Translations under genes and position numbers: made by a program
In this document: one piece after another, positions 60,768 through 64,000 of the stretch
How positions within the stretch are numbered: position 1 is the stretch's first letter
How the letters are laid out: every line of letters begins with the position of its first letter
Notes under the pieces: model-generated
What the model was told of the DNA's origin: nothing
The model's database searches: none
The model's input: only the letters and a program-made list of their open reading frames with translations
Source of the DNA: Flavobacteriales bacterium
GTDB lineage: Bacteria > Bacteroidota > Bacteroidia > Flavobacteriales_F > PHOS-HE28
Direction: 5' to 3'
Assembly (NCBI GenBank): GCA_016712535.1
Contig: JADJQW010000002.1
Coordinates: forward strand, 2,108,001-2,172,000
Length of the DNA stretch: 64,000 nt

Positions 60768-62384
60768 ATGCGCATGATCCACGTCCGCACCGCCGTCCTC
60801 GCCACGGCGATCCTTTGCACCACCGCCGCCTGGTCACAGCCGCCACCGAGCTCGCAGGATCCCGCCACCATCGGGAAACTGGAATCACTCCTCTACCACA
60901 TCGACCGCATGTACGTGGACGACGTGGACCGCAAGGTGCTCGTGGATGCCGCCATTGTGCGCATGCTGGAGGAGCTGGATCCGCACTCCATCTACATCCC
61001 GAAGGACGAGCTCGAAGAGGTGAATGAGCCACTGAAGGGGAATTTCGAGGGCGTCGGCATCCAGTTCAACATCGTCAAGGACACCATCATGGTGGTGGAT
61101 GCGATCCCGGGCGGGCCGAGTGAGCGCTTAGGCATCCGTGCAGGCGACCGCATCCTCAGCATCGATGGCGAGAATGCCGCTGGAGCGGGCTTCAAGAACA
61201 GCGATGTGATGAAGCGGCTGCGAGGCAAGAAGGGCACGAAGGTGGCCGTGATGATCAACAGGCGCAGCGAACCTGCACCGCTCGAATTCGCGATCACGCG
61301 CGATAAGATCCCCATCTACAGCGTGGAGGCCTCGTACATGGCCACGCCGCATGTGGGCTACATCAAGGTGAGCCGTTTCAGCGCCACCACCATGAAGGAA
61401 TTCCGCGAGAAGCTCGACGAGTTGAAGGCGATGGGCATGGACGACCTCATCCTTGACCTGCAAGGGAATGGCGGTGGATACCTGCGCACGGCGATCGAGA
61501 TGAGCGACGAGTTCCTCGGCGACCGGAAGCTCATCGTGTACACCCAAGGGCGCACCTCTCCGCGCGAAGAGACCTTCTCCACGAAAGAAGGGCGTTTCGA
61601 GAAGGGCAAGCTGGTGGTGCTCGTCGACGAAGGCAGTGCCAGTGCCAGCGAGATCGTGAGCGGCGCCATGCAGGATTGGGACCGCGGCATGATCGTGGGC
61701 CGCCGGAGCTTCGGCAAGGGCCTGGTGCAGCGCCCGGTCATGCTGCCGGATGGCAGCGCCGTGCGCCTGACCGTAAGCCGTTACTACACGCCCAGCGGCC
61801 GGTGCATCCAGAAACCCTACGAGGATGGCGTTGAAGCGTACCGCAAAGAGAAAGGAGAGCGGTTGGCCAATGGCGAGCTCACTGGCGGCGAAGAGGCCTT
61901 GCCTGGCGATACGCTGAAATACTACACCATGAACAAGCGCGTGGTCTTCGGCGGTGGCGGGATCATGCCCGACGTGTTCGTGCCCATCGACACCACCCAG
62001 AGCAGCGCCTACTTCGGCCAGCTGGTGCGCAAAGGCGTGCTGAACACCTTCGCCCTTACGTACGTGGACGACAACCGGGAAGAATTGAAGCGCCGTTACA
62101 GCAGCGTTGACCAGTTCCGGCAAATGTTCCAGGTGGGCGATGTGATGCTCGATGCCTTGACCGCCTATGCCGTTCAAGAGGGGGTGGCGGAAGATGCCGA
62201 GGGCCTGGCGCGGTCGCGTGACCTGATCGCCCTGCGTCTGAAAGCCCTGATGGCGCGCGACCTTTGGGACACCTCGGCCTACTGGCAGGTGATCAACAGC
62301 GACAACATGGTCGACCGCAGCTTCCAGAGGGCATTGGAGGTGCTCTCTGACAACAGCTTTCAGCGCCTAGGCATGTCGCGCTGA
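60768..62384 (+). CDS. S41-family C-terminal processing peptidase
   Basis: A 538-residue exported protease: signal peptide (VRTAVLATAILCTTAAWSQ), N-terminal helical region, PDZ domain (about 85-170; GIQFNIVKDTIMVVDAIPGGPSERLGIRAGDRILSIDGE). The protease core has catalytic Ser in VDEGSASASEIVSGAM (about 288) and Lys in GRRSFGKGLVQ (about 316), and YYTPSGRCIQ follows. The C-terminal 150 residues are the helical Bacteroidota extension. CtpA-like enzymes trim or degrade envelope proteins. It starts 82 bases after pbpC on the same strand and ends at a terminator. Confidence 0.95.
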   Translation: MRMIHVRTAVLATAILCTTAAWSQPPPSSQDPATIGKLESLLYHIDRMYVDDVDRKVLVDAAIVRMLEELDPHSIYIPKDELEEVNEPLKGNFEGVGIQFNIVKDTIMVVDAIPGGPSERLGIRAGDRILSIDGENAAGAGFKNSDVMKRLRGKKGTKVAVMINRRSEPAPLEFAITRDKIPIYSVEASYMATPHVGYIKVSRFSATTMKEFREKLDELKAMGMDDLILDLQGNGGGYLRTAIEMSDEFLGDRKLIVYTQGRTSPREETFSTKEGRFEKGKLVVLVDEGSASASEIVSGAMQDWDRGMIVGRRSFGKGLVQRPVMLPDGSAVRLTVSRYYTPSGRCIQKPYEDGVEAYRKEKGERLANGELTGGEEALPGDTLKYYTMNKRVVFGGGGIMPDVFVPIDTTQSSAYFGQLVRKGVLNTFALTYVDDNREELKRRYSSVDQFRQMFQVGDVMLDALTAYAVQEGVAEDAEGLARSRDLIALRLKALMARDLWDTSAYWQVINSDNMVDRSFQRALEVLSDNSFQRLGMSR

Positions 62385-62406
62385 GCCCAATCCTCAAGGA
62401 ATCGTT

Positions 62407-62440
62407 AAGACCCGCGCACCTGGCGGGTCTTCTCCTATTT
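62407..62440 (+). terminator. intrinsic terminator after the S41 protease gene
   Basis: AAGACCCGC (62407-62415) pairs with GCGGGTCTT (62423-62431) around a 7-base loop GCACCTG, followed by CTCCTATTTT. It lies 22 bases after the stop. Confidence 0.88.
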
Positions 62441-62479
62441 TCGCCCCCCGAATCACCGAAATCCGCCAACCAGAGCACC

Positions 62480-63046
62480 ATGAAAGACAAGATCCAGATT
62501 GCCCTCTTGGGCCTGATCGCAGTAGCACTGGGCGTAATCGCCTGGGGCCAATTGAAAGACAGCGGCTCCGACGCCACTGAGACCAGCGTGGTGGCTGCCG
62601 CAAGCAGCACTCCCGCTTCGAGCGAGACCTTCGATCCAGCGGCAGCCAGCGCCGCGCCGGTCGTGGACAACCGTCCGAAGACCACGATGACCTTCGGCAA
62701 GTATGAGCATGACTTCGGCAACGTGAAACAGGACAGCAAGAACAAGTACGTCTTCGCCTTCACGAATTCCGGCAAGGAGCCCTTGATCATCGAGAGCGCC
62801 ACCGGTAGCTGCGGATGCACCGTGCCGAATTACCCCAAGGCGCCCATCCCGCCAGGCGGCACAGGCGAGATTGAAGTGGAGTACAGCCCTGGCAAGCAAG
62901 AGAACCAGCAACAGAAGACCGTGAAGGTGGTGGCCAACACGGAGCCCAAGGAGACCGAGTTGCGCATCAAGGCCTTCGTTCAACCCGGCACCGGAGACCC
63001 CAATGCCAAAGGCGAAGAACCCCAGACCATCACGATCGGCCAATAA
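62480..63046 (+). CDS. DUF1573-domain protein, exported or membrane-anchored
   Basis: A 188-residue protein with an N-terminal hydrophobic helix (IALLGLIAVALGVIAWGQL), an Ala/Ser-rich linker, and a DUF1573 (Ig-like, ASH/MSP-related) domain (about 68-168). The signature lies in FGKYEHDFGNVKQDSKNKYVFAFTNSGKEPLIIESATGSCGCTVPNYPKAPIPPGGTGEIEVEY. DUF1573 proteins are abundant in Bacteroidota, and the SCGC motif is conserved; no function has been assigned. Its own transcription unit lies between two terminators. Confidence 0.92.
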   Translation: MKDKIQIALLGLIAVALGVIAWGQLKDSGSDATETSVVAAASSTPASSETFDPAAASAAPVVDNRPKTTMTFGKYEHDFGNVKQDSKNKYVFAFTNSGKEPLIIESATGSCGCTVPNYPKAPIPPGGTGEIEVEYSPGKQENQQQKTVKVVANTEPKETELRIKAFVQPGTGDPNAKGEEPQTITIGQ

Positions 63047-63066
63047 CCGCCCATTCCACGCATCAG

Positions 63067-63096
63067 AGGCCCCGCCAACCAGCGGGGCTTCTTCAT
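63067..63096 (+). terminator. intrinsic terminator after the DUF1573 gene
   Basis: GCCCCGC (63069-63075) and GCGGGGC (63082-63088) form a perfect stem around loop CAACCA, followed by TTCTTCATT. It lies 22 bases after the stop and separates the convergent gene pair. Confidence 0.85.
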
Positions 63097-63113
63097 TGCA
63101 GTCCGGGCTCAGC

Positions 63114-63353
63114 TTACCCGGCTATCGAGTCAATCGCTGCAGCGAGCCGACGGTCCTTCTCGGTGATCGCGCCGCCAGTGTCGTGCGTGCTCAGGCGGAT
63201 GCGCACCGTGTTCCACACGTTGGTCCAATCCGGGTGATGGTTGAACTTCTCCGCGACGAGAGCCACACGCGTCATGAACGCAAAGGCCTCGCTGAAGTCC
63301 GCGAAGCGGAATTCGCGGCAGAGCTGCCCGCCTTCTTCGGTCCAGGCGCTCAT
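63114..63353 (-). CDS. phhB: 4a-hydroxytetrahydrobiopterin dehydratase (pterin carbinolamine dehydratase)
   Basis: A 79-residue protein matching the PCD fold: FADFSEAFAFMTRVALVAEKFNHHPDWTNVWNTVRIRLSTHDTGGAI, with catalytic His39, His40, Pro41 and the later THD (His57, Asp58). It dehydrates the carbinolamine formed by aromatic amino acid hydroxylases. It is slightly short at the N-terminus compared with the usual 95-100 residues. The start overlaps the stop of the S46 peptidase by 4 bases (ATGA), so it is the last gene of that transcript. The partner phenylalanine hydroxylase gene is not in the window. Confidence 0.93.
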   Translation of the reverse strand: MSAWTEEGGQLCREFRFADFSEAFAFMTRVALVAEKFNHHPDWTNVWNTVRIRLSTHDTGGAITEKDRRLAAAIDSIAG

Positions 63354-64000
63354 CGGTGAATGGGCAGGTTGATGGTGCGCGGCTCACCGCGCCCCACGAG
63401 GTTCATCTCAGCGACCAAGTGACCGGCCCCTGCGAACTTGTCGATCAGGAACAGGATGTAGCGTGCATCAACGCAGATGTTCCGGCATTTGTCCGGGTCG
63501 AACTGGATATCGCTCATGGTGCTCTCCCAACTGCGGTCGAAGTTGAGTCCGATGAGCTCTCCGCGCCCATTCAGCACCGGGCTGCCGCTATTGCCGCCTG
63601 TGGTGTGCAGCGAGCTGGTGAAGCACACCGGCATGTTGCCATTCGCTCCGTACCGACCGAAATCCTTCGCTCGATTCAGGTCAATGAGGCGCTGAGGCAA
63701 ATCGAACTCGGCATCCCCGGGAATGTGCTTCTCCACGACCCCATCGAGGGTGGTGTAGTGCAGGTAGGTTACGCCATCGCGCGGCGCGCTGCCCTCCACT
63801 TTGCCGTAGCTGAGGCGCAATGTGCTGTTGGCGTCGGGCCAGTAGGTCTTCTCCGGGTGCAATTCCATCATGCCCTTCACATAGGTCCTCATGGCTGCCT
63901 CGATCCTATCACTGAGCTGGGTGTGCGCCGGCCTCACCTTTTCCAGGAATGCCTGCTGGAAGCTGCGGGCCAGTTCGTATCCGGGGTCTTTCGCAAGTCT
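63350..64000 (-). CDS. S46-family dipeptidyl peptidase (DPP7/DPP11-like), N-terminal part beyond the window
   Basis: The C-terminal roughly 216 residues of a periplasmic serine dipeptidyl peptidase; the frame stays open to the right edge (RLAKDPGYELARSFQQAFLE). The catalytic Ser lies in TGGNSGSPVLNGRGELIG, and WPDANSTLRLSYG plus GNMPVCFTSSLHTTGGNSGSP are the S46 signature. The last residues are EPRTINLPIHR. S46 enzymes release dipeptides from N-termini and support growth on peptides in Bacteroidota. The stop overlaps the phhB start by 4 bases. Confidence 0.93.
   Translation of the reverse strand, partial: RLAKDPGYELARSFQQAFLEKVRPAHTQLSDRIEAAMRTYVKGMMELHPEKTYWPDANSTLRLSYGKVEGSAPRDGVTYLHYTTLDGVVEKHIPGDAEFDLPQRLIDLNRAKDFGRYGANGNMPVCFTSSLHTTGGNSGSPVLNGRGELIGLNFDRSWESTMSDIQFDPDKCRNICVDARYILFLIDKFAGAGHLVAEMNLVGRGEPRTINLPIHR

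Overview
This window comes from a GC-rich member of the Bacteroidota, most likely a Flavobacteriales-type lineage. The evidence is secreted proteins with type IX secretion (T9SS) style C-terminal domains, an Omp28-family protein, a DUF6787 protein, PadR plus PspC, an MFS-ROK-GH92 glycan module, a cbb3 oxidase with a Cys-rich CcoI-type P-ATPase, and a clade II nitrous-oxide reductase cluster. No rRNA, tRNA, CRISPR array, phage or insertion sequence was recognised.

Region 1 (1-15 kb) is a respiratory block. At the left edge ccoS and the start of ccoN (cbb3 oxidase) run leftward. The copper P-type ATPase of the same system (ccoI-like) lies about 12 kb away at 12.6-15.0 kb. Between them sits a complete set of nitrous-oxide respiration genes, all leftward: cytochrome c, nosZ, a membrane protein, nosL, nosD, nosF, nosY and a fasciclin lipoprotein. 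A divergent cassette of a His-rich membrane protein, an Rrf2 regulator and a Crp/Fnr regulator follows. Three related palindromes (TGAY-N4-RTCA) lie before the nos operon, the fasciclin gene and ccoI, which suggests one Crp/Fnr-controlled regulon. nosZ carries at least four frame changes within about 80 bases and the next gene carries one, so the N2O reductase is either decaying or misassembled here.

Region 2 (15-38.5 kb) is a mixed set of envelope and secreted functions: FkbM methyltransferase, enolase-superfamily epimerase, SRPBCC/GyrI protein, LPP20-like lipoprotein, ExeM-like nuclease, PadR-PspC pair, Omp28 protein, sorbosone-dehydrogenase-like protein, PAP2 phosphatase and a propeller protein. 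It also holds two tandem giant paralogues (glucose/sorbosone dehydrogenase, PKD, PA14, repeat C-terminus), a radical SAM protein, a TolB-like lipoprotein and an unaccompanied Vsr endonuclease.

Region 3 (38.5-48.5 kb) has thrS-infC-rpmI-rplT (translation), ending at a strong terminator. It is followed by a mannoside-use operon (sugar MFS transporter, ROK kinase, GH92 mannosidase) and three small cytoplasmic proteins (SRPBCC, DUF1801, GyrI-like).

Region 4 (48.5-64 kb) begins with a remnant gene carrying an in-frame stop. It continues with a leftward gyrA-TPR operon, divergent clpC, a frameshifted surface-repeat protein, a secreted trypsin-like protease, pbpC, an S41 protease and a DUF1573 protein. 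It closes with phhB overlapping a truncated S46 peptidase at the right edge. An inverted pair of DnaA-box-like sequences lies between gyrA and clpC. Several genes in the window are broken by single-base events (nosZ, the nos membrane protein, the surface-repeat protein, the LPP20 tail and the 48.7 kb remnant), so consensus quality should be considered before reading them as biology.
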